NCBI GenBank assembly: GCA_015680685.1
Contig: MNCI01006623.1
Coordinates: forward strand, 40,428 to 93,447
Direction: 5' to 3'
Length of the DNA: 53,020 nt
Source of the DNA: Gnetum montanum
Lineage: Eukaryota; Streptophyta; Gnetopsida; Gnetales; Gnetaceae
This document shows, piece by piece, positions 1 through 11,885 of the stretch; position 1 is the first letter of the stretch, and each line of letters opens with the position of its first letter. Below the pieces are notes generated by a model that searched no databases, was not told the origin of the DNA, and was given only the letters and a program-made list of their open reading frames with translations. A program made the translations under genes and the position numbers.

Positions 1-1044
1 CCCCCCCCCTAGTGTGGAAAATCAAAACCCCCAACATGGAAGCCACAAGAAGCAAAATTCTTCAAGTTATGCACTTCAACATTGACCAGTCACTTTAATA
101 AGCTTGGAGGAGAGCTTAATGCAGAAGATTCATCTCTAGTATGAAAGAGGTGCCCTAGTTACTATTTTTAGTAAATGAAATAGCCATGGGGGAAGAACTT
201 ATTATTTTTAGTAACCCCCCCAAATTTGAATGCCCATTTCACCTAAATTTGGTAGCAAATTTGTAGCCCCATTTATGGACCAAAGACCCTATAAAAGCCA
301 AATTCCAACATCATTTATAACGTTAGCAATTTTTGGGCAAAGTGCAACATTTTCAAGTAAAAAGATAGAGTAATTGATTTAGCATTTTTTGACAAGAAAT
401 TCACATACACACAACTCCACACTTGGGGCATTTTTAGGCACTCAAGAGCTTTTGTAAGTTCTCGTAGTTGTAGTCTCTTGAACCCTAGTCTAGAAGCATT
501 AAGGCCTTGAGACTTGGTGGATTTTGATGTTAACACTACACTTCTAGGATTCCAAACCCAGCATGGAGTAAATTAGAATCCAAATACTCCATAGTTTTTA
601 CCCCCTAATAGCCACCAAATTTGTAGATTCAAGGTTGCAATAGTGAAGGGAAGTCCTATAGCATCAAGAGAGGCTTAACACCCAAATCATGGAGTAGATA
701 ATCTCGGCTTCAATGGGCTTTGAACTCTTGTACAAATGGACCCCCTTTTTTGCTCATCGAGGCACCACTTTTTGTACACATTTCTCTAATTTATTCTTTG
801 TTCTCTTCTTGATAAATTTTTAAGTTTTGGGTTTTGTATTCAATAGAATTAAAATTATTATTTGTGCATTATTTGGATCTATCTATATTTTCATGTTTTA
901 CATCTCCCAAGTCCTTGGTTGATCTATTGGACTAGCCAAGGTGCCTGAAATTCCATTTTTGTTGTAAAGGCCCTAGGGGTTTTGGGTTGAGGAATTGCCT
1001 ATGTTGAGGATCCTTGGTTCTTGTTCCAATAATCAAGGATTTTT
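1..1044 (+). mobile_element. LTR, subfamily A, truncated by window edge
   Basis: The stretch reads as the 3' part of U3, R and U5 of a long terminal repeat. It is an inverted homologue of about 35438-36520: both carry the GTAACCCCCCAAATTTG block, a CCCTATAAAAGCC or CCCTATAAAAAC promoter, a CTCCCAAGTCC block and an end like CCAATAATCAAGGATTTTT. The 3' edge is placed at about 1044 from that alignment; the usual CA end is eroded. The left part of U3, including the repeat-rich G/C tracts seen in the other copy, lies outside the window. It may be the 5' LTR of E1 or an older neighbouring copy, because a second LTR follows it directly. Confidence 0.75.
290..297 (+). promoter_or_regulatory. LTR TATA box
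   Basis: TATAAAAG lies at the matching place in the LTR where the inverted copy has TATAAAAA (complement of 36156-36163). This is the expected Pol II promoter of the element, upstream of the R region. Inferred by position only. Confidence 0.55.
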
Positions 1045-1084
1045 ATTGCAACACTTAGGTGTTAAAACTTGCCACAAATGAACA

Positions 1085-1838
1085 ACTACATTGGGAATAA
1101 TGGCCTGCTACACTTGAAAATAATACCAATATGTTAGCAATCATGGTAGGAATTTGTAGCCTAAAATCAAAAACCTTGAAGCCCATAAAAGCCACACTTG
1201 AACACCTTATTTAGGTTTTGACCATTTTTGCAACTGAGCAACATAACAATCTTTTTTAATCTCAAGCATTTTTGAACCATTTTAGGATTTGTAAGACTTT
1301 TGGAGCACATTGATACCTTCTTGAGCACCAGAGACTCTCAATGTAGTACCATTACAACAAGAGTCAAGCCCACTATTTACACCATTGATAACCAAAGTTG
1401 TAGATTCAAGCGAAGACTAGCAAGGAGCTCTTAGCAATTGGAGTTGGGAAGTACCTAGATTGTGGAGTTTAACTACAAAACACAACCTACTAGCTTTGAT
1501 AGGCTTAAGCTCCCTCCAAGAAATATTATTATGCCTTTGAGCACATAATCTATACTCCTTTGAAATTCATACTTTAAACATTTTTTCTATTTCAATAAAT
1601 TTTATTAGTTTAGTTGTAGTGTAGAATTCATTTCAAGTTTAATTTTCTATTTGTTTTCAATTGAATTTGCAATTTCATTTGGTTAATCTCTATTTACATT
1701 TTTACATTCCCTAGGTGATTGGCCAGACTATCCAAGGTACCATGAATCCTCTTTTTTAGAGGCCCTTGGGATTCAAGGTCAAAACTATTTCCATAGTTAG
1801 GATTTTTGGTTTTTTCAATGATCGAAGTTTCTGGGTGC
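1085..1838 (+). mobile_element. Second truncated LTR copy, subfamily A, same orientation
   Basis: This segment repeats the downstream part of the preceding LTR: GTAGGAATTTGTAGCC, a CCATAAAAGCCACAC block equivalent to the TATA region, a TTACATTCCCTAGG block and a closing TTTTCAATGATCGAAG block. Most of U3 is missing. Two LTR-like copies in tandem suggest either a nested insertion that lost its internal part or unequal recombination. It directly precedes the leader and gag of E1, so it is the better candidate for E1's own 5' LTR. Confidence 0.6.
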
Positions 1839-1943
1839 AATAGTTTTTCTACCCAAATTCTTAACACAAACCTTTTCTAAACATTTCACAAAAACAAAAA
1901 TTACACATTTTGAGCTAAAATACTTGTAAACATTTAATACTAA

Positions 1944-2800
1944 ATCCAATGTTGGTGCTCAACTCCTTGTGATTAACACCCAACATAGTTGTAGGTATTT
2001 TGGGTTTTCTGAAAAATTTTCATAGGTGCTATGCTTTGTAAGACCAACATAGTTGATAGTCAAAATTGCCTTTATATTTCCCAAAGGCTAGTGTTGCTCT
2101 ACCTCAATCACTCAAATCCCCTTGCAATGAAAATTTTCAAGAAATCCAATGTTGGTGTTCAAATTCCCACAACTAAATACCCAGTGTAGTTGTTGTGGGT
2201 GATTTAGGCTTATGCAATATTTTCATAGTAGTTGCTAGATTATTTGAAATAGCATAGTCAACACTAAAACCTACAATCTTTACTCATTAAAACCTACATT
2301 CAAGGTGTTCTAAGGGCCAACATAGTTCTATCTAGACACCTAAAATACTCCCACTATGAAATCTTGTGGAAAGCTAGCATAGTTACTTCTAAGACTTTAG
2401 CATAGTCCTTGGTAAATCTAAAGGTTTACATTCATTTCATGAAAGCCAATGCATCCCCTTTAGAGGGTAATATTCTCAGCTTGCTTTTACCAAGCAAAAA
2501 ACCATCTCCCATCACTTACCCCAATACAACAATCTACTACACATCCACATAAACTCCTTGCTATGAAATTTTGTTGGAAGGCCATCATAATTTTCTCCAA
2601 CAACATAACATAGTACTGGGAAAACCAACATTGCACATTTACTTTTCCAAAACTTGTGCATTTCTCTAAGAGGTGGTATCACTAGTGTAGTCTTGGTGGG
2701 CAAGGCAACTATTTTCTCATCCCAGTCCAGCATAGATCCTATTGGTGAAGTTAACATAGTTGGTCCTTCCAACACTTGAAACTACCACATTTTCCAAGGT
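1944..2800 (+). repeat. Diverged ~200-bp tandem repeats in E1 leader
   Basis: The phrase AATCCAATGTTGGTG(C/T)TCAA occurs at 1944 and about 2144. CACTATGAAATCTTGTGGAAAG near 2356 recurs in changed form near 2560. Each unit carries an AACATAGTTG or AGCATAGT word, the same vocabulary as the palindrome arrays elsewhere in the window. Units are strongly diverged and edges are approximate. No coding signal is visible here. Confidence 0.5.
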
Positions 2801-3565
2801 GTAGTATACAACATATCCACTGCAACTTGCACTATACCTACAGTTGTAGTTTCAACTATTTTTCAACCATAACTAGTTACACCCTTGTACAATTCCACTT
2901 GATGGAATTTTCATTTAAATAGCTAATTATATATTTTATTAAACTAGATTTAGACTAGTAACCATGTCATTCAACAAGTAAACTATCTTGCCTCTCAACT
3001 TTATTGACATGGCATCTAACCAAGATGATGTGAGGGTTAATGACCTGAAATATCCTACTATAGCTAAGTGTTGGCAATCACTTAGGCTAAGGGGGCAAAG
3101 CTCAAATTTTTTTGTCATCGATGAAAATTATTATAATTTCATTTGTGCCAAAATCTAGGTAGGCTTTCTCATCCCATGGGTGGAAGTAGAATCCAAACAT
3201 GAGCACAAGCTCATTCAATACAATGGAAAGGAATGCATTTCTTCCTTGTATGAAAATATACCATTGTTCGATGCCCACAAATTCATTATATCTCATCTAA
3301 TTCAGATGGATGAACAAGACAGGAAGTTAAGATCTAAGAGTTAGCATGAGGAGTAGGATTAGTTTGGGGTAGAGCCCAAAATAGAAAGCTTCTTAGGAAG
3401 TCTCTTCTAATAGTCATCTTCCCGAGCCAAAGTACCCATATTGGTCTCTCCTTCCTCCTGAATGGGAAAAGTACCTCAACCTTCATCTCCCATCCACCCA
3501 ACTATGTTTGGGATAGCACTTATTATAGAAACCACCAAGCATAATCTATGCCTTAAACAACCTCC

Positions 3566-5130
3566 TTGAGCTCCTATGCCTTTTGCCATGTAGCCTCAAT
3601 CTGCACGATTGTCACCAATGGTCTTCATCACCTCTCACCCCTTTTCCATACCAATGGGCCCCATAGTGGGATTCAAAGAGATCCAAGGGTCACATACACC
3701 TTTCGTACCCTTCATTCCCTAGATGCTTTCTCTGACCTCTTTCTCATTGTTTGGTCCTCTGACCATGTTGACCCATCCTCTCCCTTCTATGCCACAATCC
3801 ATTGCAAGGCCACAAGCCTCTCAACTCACTCTACAACCTTATGTACAAACATCACAATGTATTGGGATACCCCAAGGCCTAGATCAAGCATTCCAAATGA
3901 TCCATGATCTTCCAAAAGAGTTACAGAAGCTCAAAGCCTCCACAACCTAGATGGTGAAGATCATGGACTTCTATCAGGATGATTTAATCAATCTTATTGT
4001 CCCATAGATAACTCTTCTATCAAGCATCCCCATAACTTAATTAACTAAGTATAATAGTAAGGGTGATCCTAATGGCCATATTATAACATTTCATTCTGAG
4101 TGTTTGTTACTACAAGCCTGGCTGCATACCAGAATGTAGATTTTTCCTATGTCCCTTACTAGAAAAACCTTGGACTAATATCATGCATTACCAAGAAGAT
4201 CTATATCCTCATTGGAAGAATTAATATCACAATTGTTTAACTACTTCAATTATAACTTAAAACCTAATACAAATATTGACCAACTAATGAAGGCCAAGTA
4301 GGGACCTCTTGAGCTTGTACAAAAGTTTATACTATGATGTAATGCTCTTCTAAATGAGATTCCAGAACTAATAGCTGAGACTCACCTTCTCACCATATTT
4401 AAGGGGACGGTTAATGACTTCATTAAATCAAAAATTTACTATTCAGACACATAATCAATTAGTCAAGCATTTTCTCAAACCAAGAACATAGAATGTTACT
4501 GAGGCTAGTCATGACCCTGCCTACGTGGTATATAAAAATCAACATACATGGAAGAATAAGTAATTGGGAAGATAAAATAATGTAACTATGGACACTATGG
4601 CCAAAGAAAACAAAATAACACAAGGCCCTAAAAGGAATCAACCCAAGGCCCCCACAACAAATAATTGTCCATAAATATCTAGGACCTCTACATCAACAAA
4701 CAAAAGGCCTAACTTTAGTGAAATGATTGGTCAAAGTACACTAGATTACCATTAAAACCATCCAAACACCTTGATTAGTTGTTAAAGAGTGAAAGAATAC
4801 AATATAAAAAAATGACTGAGAATGTCCATAAGATGCATGATAGACTATGTGAAATCATCAAGAAGCCCACTCTTGCAACCAAGGATGACTTTTCAATAGT
4901 TAAGTACTTCAAGCTTGATTGTTTCTACCATTACCATTAACTGCCAGGTCATGATACCAATGTTTTCCTAGTGCTAAAGGATGACCTGTAGAAGATGATA
5001 CATAAGGGTGAGTTAGTGCTCGATACATCTAACCCAGTTAAATCTCAAAACCAATCCATGTAGGTCTACAAAGATCCATTTAATGCCAACAATATTCCAT
5101 ATGCTATAGTGGCATTTAATGTAAATAAAA
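3566..5130 (+). pseudogene. gag: E1 gag pseudogene (Ty3/gypsy)
   Basis: Gag would form the virus-like particle. Frame-shifted translation from about 3953 gives a decayed Retrotrans_gag core that aligns with the better copy at 41216-41760: YNSKGDPNGHIITFHSEC near 4048, YHALPRRSISSL near 4180, NLKPNTNIDQLMKAK near 4257 and IAETHLLTIFKGTVNDFIK near 4373. A zinc-knuckle-like stretch follows near 4909 (CFYHYH..PGHDT, then LKDDL), equivalent to the CNYPQLPSHD segment of E3. In-frame stops are frequent, many of them TAG where another copy has CAG. One TAG at 4299-4301 is shared with E3 and B. The region 3566-3950 is a poorly conserved Pro/Thr-rich N-terminal part. Not functional. Confidence 0.8.
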
Positions 5131-5165
5131 GCCCTAGATCTACATAGGAATCAATTATGATTTAG

Positions 5166-6366
5166 GTGCCTCCATGCCATGATAGGGGTTCTTCAACTTT
5201 GACTAGCTCAAGGCTTCCTTTTGTTGTAAGGGTAACATCACCTATGTCTCCCAAGGAACCTTTTATGATCAAGGTACCTCCTCCCATTATAACTAAATCA
5301 ACAAACATAGTTGAACAATGTCCTCCCATAGTTGCCAATACAATGGCTTCTTCTCAACCAAACAACAACAACAAGAGATCTCCAAGAAAAAATGTAAGAA
5401 TCCCATACCAGAGCCTAAGAACAAGGGTAACAAGTAGGCCAAGGCATGGAAGGAAGTGATTCCATTGAATTCTACTCCCATCTCATTTGTTCCAATAAGC
5501 CCTGACGCTCAAGCTACTTCAACTAGTCAAACATGGAAGTATCCCAAGTCACAAGGGAAGGGTAGTGAGGCCAAAACACAACTGCTAAATCACGAAGTTT
5601 GCATCCTAGGGCACATGAAGAAAGTTAAGAACAACAAAAATGAGAAGCCAAGAACCAATGACAAGGACTTCCTCAATGCTATGGAATAGTTCAAGTAGTT
5701 GCTAAAACAAAAAAATATCTCTCGTAGCCTATATGACCTTGTAATAACTTTTGGTGCACACCATAAAGAATTAGTGAAGATGTTGGCCTTTATTCATATT
5801 AGTGAGGACATCCCTACTAGTGAAGAGTCCCTCCATGTAGTGATGATACCATCTTGACCAAAGGAGGAAATGAAGTTGACATTACTAGTGTTTTGTGATA
5901 GCGAGGTTAAGACCAATGCCTAGGATGGTGAGACAACCAAGGCTTCACCCTTCTAACCATAATGATAGGAAAATAAAAGGTACATAGGGTGCATGTTGAT
6001 GATGGAGCAACAACTAATGTAACATATTATACCATCATTGAACATGTAGGACTAATGGAACATATCCAATATACTTAAACTTATACTCTTAAATCCTTTA
6101 ATGGATCTCAAGTTGTCATAAAAGGCTTAATTTCTTAAGGCTTTGTGGTAGGGGAACAATTTCCCATAATAGCCAAATTCTTGATGATGGAAGAGATACT
6201 AGGATTCAATCTCATCCTAGGAAGACCTTGGCTAGCTCAATTATGAGTTATTTCCTCATCCATCCACCAAGAAATTTACCTGCTGTATGAGGGAGGTGAG
6301 ATAATCATCCATGGCAATAATGTGGTTCCTTTGGTGGTTAGAAACATTGACATAGAATGAGGATTC
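5166..6366 (+). pseudogene. pro: E1 aspartic protease pseudogene with N-terminal linker
   Basis: The protease would cleave Gag and Pol. A basic, Pro/Ser-rich linker at 5166-5690 ends in LKQKN..RSLYDLV (about 5700), conserved in E3 near 43023. The protease core starts at 5989 with VHVDDGATTNV; the first Asp, codon 5998, is the expected catalytic residue. It continues through FNGSQVVIKGLI and GFNLILGRPWLAQL near 6203 and IHQEIYLLYEGG near 6262. At least four stops interrupt the frame, so it is dead. The equivalent D is N in E3 and B. Pol does not follow; instead a GGCCT repeat and the antisense gene come next. Confidence 0.8.
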
Positions 6367-6881
6367 AAAGTGGAGTTTTAGGAAGAAACTCCTACTATTA
6401 ACCATGAAGTTAAGAAGCTTGATAGAGCACAAGAGGCCAAAACTGATAATGATGGATCCATGATGCACCATGGGAGGCTCTCCCCTTCAAAATAGTTAGA
6501 AAAGGAAATAGAGAGTACAAAATGATGCAAAGTAGACCATATACCTTTCTTAATCTTTAAAATATTAGGAAATACTTGTATAATTGATGTCTATTGCTAT
6601 TTCGCTCACCCTTGCATCTATAACCATGTAGCTTTCTCTTTTCTATAGCCTTATTAACCTAGTTGAAATATTATTTGCATGTACCATTTTTCTTTACTTT
6701 GTTATATATTATTTTAAATTTACTTTATTTGCCATCTAAATTTCATTATTGTTTACCATTTACCTTTATGCCTTTTCTATTTTAGAATATAAAACATAAA
6801 AATACCTTTAAACTTTAAAACCTGAAAACTCATAAAAAATTTAAAACATAAAAAACCAATAAAAAGTTTTATTTTTAAATT

Positions 6882-6978
6882 GTAGGGCCTTCCATGGCCT
6901 AAAAATGGTAAATCATAGGGCCTTCCATGGCCTAAAATTGGCAAATCATAGGGCCCGCCATGGCCTAAAACTAGCAAA
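6882..6978 (+). repeat. 33-bp GGCCT repeat, three copies
   Basis: The unit GGGCCTTCCATGGCCTAAAA plus an AT-rich tail starts at 6885, 6918 and 6951, an exact 33-bp step. The same words (ATGGCCTAAAACTAGCA) recur at the matching place downstream of protease in E3 (44155-44430) and, reverse-complemented, in element B. It sits at the boundary between the sense genes and the antisense gene. Confidence 0.75.
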
Positions 6979-8455
6979 AAATTTTATAACTTGTTTACAA
7001 CCTAGCTCATATCCTAGTTGCCTAGCCATTACATATTTAAGCAATGTAGCCTTATAACATGAATGGAAACATAAAATGCATAACATGAGTGAAAAATTAA
7101 GCATAAAAAAATAAGTATCAAAACATGTAAACAAAATTTAAATTTAAAAATAATAATAACCTAAATGTTTATCACATAGTCTGACCAAAGTTTAAACAAT
7201 ACATAAAATAATAAAATATCTCTCAAAAATCCATGGATAACTCTAGCAATAAAAACATTAATAGAAAATGATATAACCAAAGACATAGCCAACTGAAGGT
7301 GCTAAGGTAAAATTGGAGGGGGCTAAGGAGCATCTCCAACATCATCACTATTGGGGCTACCAATATTGCTTGGTACTTGTACAAAAATGAAATAATTCTA
7401 ATCACTAATCAACACATGAAACCAAATTAAATTAAAGTAAACTAAAATAAAACATGCCAAAAAAAAATAAAATAAGAAAACTTGGAAGGGTTCTAGTGCA
7501 ACATCCTCTGGCAGGAGGCTTTGAAGGCCAACCTCCAAATGATGGAATATTTGGTCCTTGGTCATGTGGACCTAGTCCACCTCCCTAAGATTAATACCTA
7601 TTAGGATGTTGCTCTCATTGATCTGTCCATGTATGTGGCTTCCATGAAAATGTAGCGGTAGTCACCTCCCCAAAAGTAGTAGAGACCTAAAGGAATGGAA
7701 ATTAGCCATGGCTTAAAACTAGAAAAAAATTTTATAACTTGTTTACAACCTATGTCATATCCTAGTTGACTAGGCATTACATATTTAAGCAATATAGCCT
7801 TATAACATGAATGAAAACATAAAATGCATAACATGAGTGAAACATCAAGCATAAAAAATTAAGTATCAAAACATGTAAACAAAATTAAAATTTAAAAATA
7901 ATAATAACCTAAATGTTTGTCACATTGTGTGACAAAAGTTTAAACAACACAAAATAATAAACTATCTCTCAAACATCCATGGTTAAATCTAGCGACAACA
8001 ACATCAATAGCAAAGGAAATAACTGAAGACATAGCCAATTGAAGGTGCTAAGGTAAAACTGGAGGGCGTTGAGGAGCATCTCCAATGTCATCACTATTGG
8101 GGCTATTGATATTTCTTAGTACTTGTACCATCATGACATAAGTCTAATCACTAATCTTCACATGAAATCAAATCAAATTAAATTAAACTAAAATAAAACA
8201 TGCCAAAACAAATAAAATAAGAAAACATGGAAGGGTTCTAGTGCAACATCCTCTGGTGAGAGGCTTCAAAGGCCAACCTCCAAATGATGGAAGATTTGGT
8301 CCTTAGTCATGTGGTCCTAGTCCACCTCCATAAGATTAATACCTATTAGGATGTTTCTCTCATTGATCTTGCTCCATATAGGTGGCTTCCATGAAAACAT
8401 AGCGGTAGTCACCTCCCCAAAAGTAGTAGAGACTTGGGGGGATGGAAATTAGCCA
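6968..8455. repeat. ~748-bp direct tandem duplication
   Basis: The segment beginning AAAACTAGCAAAAAATTTTA near 6967 recurs near 7715 with an offset of about 748 bp. Matching landmarks include the ATAACATGAATG block, ATCTCCAACATCATCACTAT (7332) against ATCTCCAATGTCATCACTAT (8080), and the ends near 7700 and 8455. Copies differ by scattered substitutions and small indels, so the duplication is old. It covers the last intron and terminal exon of the antisense gene, giving that gene two tandem 3' ends. Confidence 0.85.
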
Positions 8456-11400
8456 CTATTAGAGAGCCTTCAAATAGTTTGAAGATGCTCTTTGCTTGAA
8501 TCCCATTTACAAATAGCTAAAATTACACTAGTTAGTGGACACCTCTTTCAACCACTTGAGATAGGCTTCATGTTCAACCTTATACTTCTTTTTGTGCATA
8601 ACCCCACTCTAGGACCCAAGCACAATAGTCTTCTCCACTCCCTATCCTTACATGCCAATAACTCCATCTATAGTCTCTACTTGGTAACCTATTTATCAAG
8701 GGAAACATTTCCATGGATGAAATTCTAGTACCATGCCCATTCAATCTCTTTAGTTTGCAAGGAACTCTTGTTGGTCACTTCGGCCTCCACAAATTCCTTA
8801 CAATCTTTGAAATTTCTAGTCACCTCAACTAGCTTCTTTTTTTCCATTTCAAATGCTAAAACTTGTTCCCATAGGGACTCCTTAAAATGTTGACTTTTCC
8901 ATAAGGTTTTAGTGCATGAAAGTGCACATTCAGTGGTAGTTTCATACAAATTTTGTGGAATGTGTTCTACATCCAAGGGCAAGTTGGGTAGTGTGTCAAT
9001 CTCAATGAGATAGTTGGGATCCTATCTGATCTTAGATACTAAAAACAAAAAAAAACCATACAAAAAAATAATAAATGACCAAATAAATAAGAAACAATAA
9101 AAATCATGATAACTAAAATAATACAACTAGAAAAATTATAAAAAACTAAAAGTACAAAATAAGCTAAGTTCTTGCCAACATGAGGAGTAATCTATTGCAA
9201 TTAATTGATCATGTCTTCAACCATCCCATGCATGAATTACCTCTTATGAGGAGTGTCCACCCATGGATTCATGTAAAATGTAGAGGTTGAAGCATTGGGC
9301 TAAGACATAGCAACTATGATAAGCATAATAATCAACTAATGATTAAGACCAAGCTTAAGCATAAAACAACATAACTCAAACATATGAAACAAAATGCATA
9401 TATACTTGGAGGATCATTTGAAATGATAACAAGGGCTTCACCTAACTATGAGGGGTTAAATATGACATTAAAGTCATCCAATGGATAACCCCTCATCTTC
9501 ATGACATTGTATAAGCTCCTCCTCTAGGCATTTTTATTCTACCTCTGCTGCTGGTACTTGGGCTACCAATTCATGTTGTTTTCCTATAAGAATAATAATA
9601 AAAAAATGTAAAATAACTTGGTACATTTTTCCTAAGAAAAATTAATGGCATAACTAAAAAACATAAAAAAATATAAAACACGAAATGACTAAAAAAATAA
9701 AATAAACTAAAACATACCTATAACCACATTACATGCTTGGTTGAGTCTAATGACAAACCTTCACTTGGAAGATTTCTTAATCACTGGTGATGCTTCCTCA
9801 ACCATAGGTCTCTTTAGCTTTTCCCTACTTGCACCTTTAGCTTTAGCACATAATTTCTTGGCCTTTTTAACATTTCCATGCTCAACCTAGGGCTCAATTT
9901 CCATGCTACTAGGGAAAGCACAACACCTACCTCTAAGTGCTTTAGTGGTAGCATATAATGACTCCTTGATGCCTCTAGTACATTCTAAGCTTGCATGTTG
10001 GGAAAAACATGTTTTACCTAAGACTTCGTGAGTTGGAATGGATCTTGAATTACCCATTGTCCATCCTTCCTCACCACCAGGAACTCTAAAAACCTCCTTA
10101 AATATGTCATGAAAAAATGCATATTGCATGTGACATTTCATTGTAAGGTTGTTCCTAGAGTTTAAGGATCTTCCCATGTAGCCTAGAAGCCAAATGAGCA
10201 ACCTAGTTAAATTGACCCCCTCTGAAAGGACCTTCTTCATGGTCCATTCTTGTTCATTGTTCATGATCTTTCCTTATGATAACAACTTATGGCATTCCTG
10301 AGAGTGGAACAAGGATATGCCTCTTTAGCCTCTGCAACCCAAAACTAGTTAAGAGACAACCCCTTATGACCACAACAAGTGTCTAACCACTCTTCTACTT
10401 TCTTTTAGTGCTCCACCTCTTTCCCTACTTTGGTAATAATCTTCAAACCCTTGTGAGAAATTCCAAATAGGTCATTACAGGTGGATTCATTAATGGCCAA
10501 GGTGATAGGCATATAATGAACCTAGGTGATGAACTTCTTCATCCCTTTGTCAAAGGAGTTGATGATGTTCACCATCTTAGGGGTAGGGATGGTTGGACTA
10601 GGGGTTATGAAAAGATCAAGAAAACCTATGTCAATGATGTTTTCTTGGATGTTTCTAGACATTCTACTAGCCAACCACTGCTACACCAAATCCACCTCAT
10701 CATATTTGAGGATAAGAGTCTTCTCAGAGCATCTTGAAATGACCAATGTGATGGTGGAGGAGGAGATAGCCCCTACAATACACCAAGAGGCCAATTAGCT
10801 TAGGCATAGGCACATCACATAAAACAAAAATATAACAAGTATAATTAATAAAAGCCAAATCTATTACCATACCAATAAAACCATTTAAACATTTAAATCA
10901 GAGACAACATTTGATTGTGTAACCATGAAAATGTGACATAGCATCAAAATAAAATGTAACAAAACAATGAAAGGAAAACACATTCTTACTTATCTTATTG
11001 GATGAAGGCAGTGTGGGGACACTAAGGGGGATATGCATATGCATATCAAAATCAAGAATGCCCCACCAACTATGGACTATCCCATTCACCAAGCACCTGC
11101 ATTAGGCTTTGTCATAGAGCATGTTATATCTATGAAAGTCACCTTTGAGTTGCTCCATCACAATGAGCCTCATCACTTGACCTTTTGTAAATGCATCCAA
11201 TGTTGTTTGGACTAAAGGCAAGAGCTAGTCACTCTTGATCATCCCATGATCATCAACCTTGTACCTATAAGCATAATAAATTTAAAACACCTAAGAAAAT
11301 CAAAAGTAAACAAAGAAAAACTTAATTTTACACTTAGCCCTCTGAATAGTAAATGATGCTAGGAGGGTTCTGAAATGATGTGTTGATGTGGTGACCACAA

Positions 11401-11785
11401 AGTAATATTTTATTAGCATCATATTGGAGGAACTTAGGCATGTCCAAAATCTTGGAAAATTTATGAGTTTCCCCAGTACAGTTGTTATCATGTTACTGTC
11501 AACACAGGTATTAGGATCATCAATAATGAACTTGACAATCATACATGTGAAGTGGGCAATAGCATCTCCATGATTACCAATGCCATCTCTGAAGCCAAAT
11601 GTGACCACACAATCACACTAAAGTTTTGAACTAGGTAGGCTAGGAATTCCTTTGCCCTCAACCAAAACCATAAGAATCCATGCTCTAGGACCATGTTTGT
11701 AGGTGGGGTGTTGGGCCCTGATATGTGGATACAACAAAGGAGCCCCACTAGCTTAATGACCACTAGGATTGATTTTAGAAAAGCC
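7302..11785 (-). pseudogene. E1 antisense multi-exon gene (retroelement extra ORF), decayed
   Basis: I do not recognise the protein family. Read on the minus strand it aligns exon by exon with 48245-44626 of E3. Exons, high to low: 11785-11334 (FLKSILVVIKLVGLLC; E3 MLKPILIVVELVGILY); 11264-10990; 10772-9718 (VNIINSF...KEVEH.KKVEEWL; E3 VTIINSF...KEVDHRGKIKEWL); 9583-9406 (DDFNVIFN..LGE; E3 DDFDSLFN..LGE); 9313-9164 (MNPWVDTP...MVEDMIN; E3 MEPWVEAP...LVEDMVN); 9038-8227 (LPLDVEHIPQNLYE; E3 FPLEVEQVSCHMYE; then a coiled-coil-like Lys/Glu part); terminal exon at 8121 and again at 7375-7302. Introns have GT..AG ends, such as GTATGT..CTTATAG at 9717-9584, and are T-rich as in plants. Stops show it is dead. 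Layout recalls antisense extra ORFs reported in plant gypsy elements. The first exon was not found. Confidence 0.75.
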
Positions 11786-11885
11786 CTGCACACAAGAAAA
11801 ACAACCATTAAAATCATAAATGACCACAACCAAAAAATGAAGAACTATTAGACAACCAAAATTATTACAAACGTAATGTTAATGT

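Noticed and set aside
1951-1962. TGGTGCTCAACT as the E1 primer-binding site
   Set aside because: It belongs to a local 200-bp repeat (second copy near 2151) and lies more than 100 bp from the LTR end.
7601-7852. Separate minus-strand ORF in the tandem duplication
   Set aside because: Non-conserved frame partly within duplicated AT-rich DNA; nothing comparable in E3.
10526-10798. 90-codon + frame in E1
   Set aside because: Shadow of exon 3 of the antisense gene, whose minus-strand translation aligns with E3.
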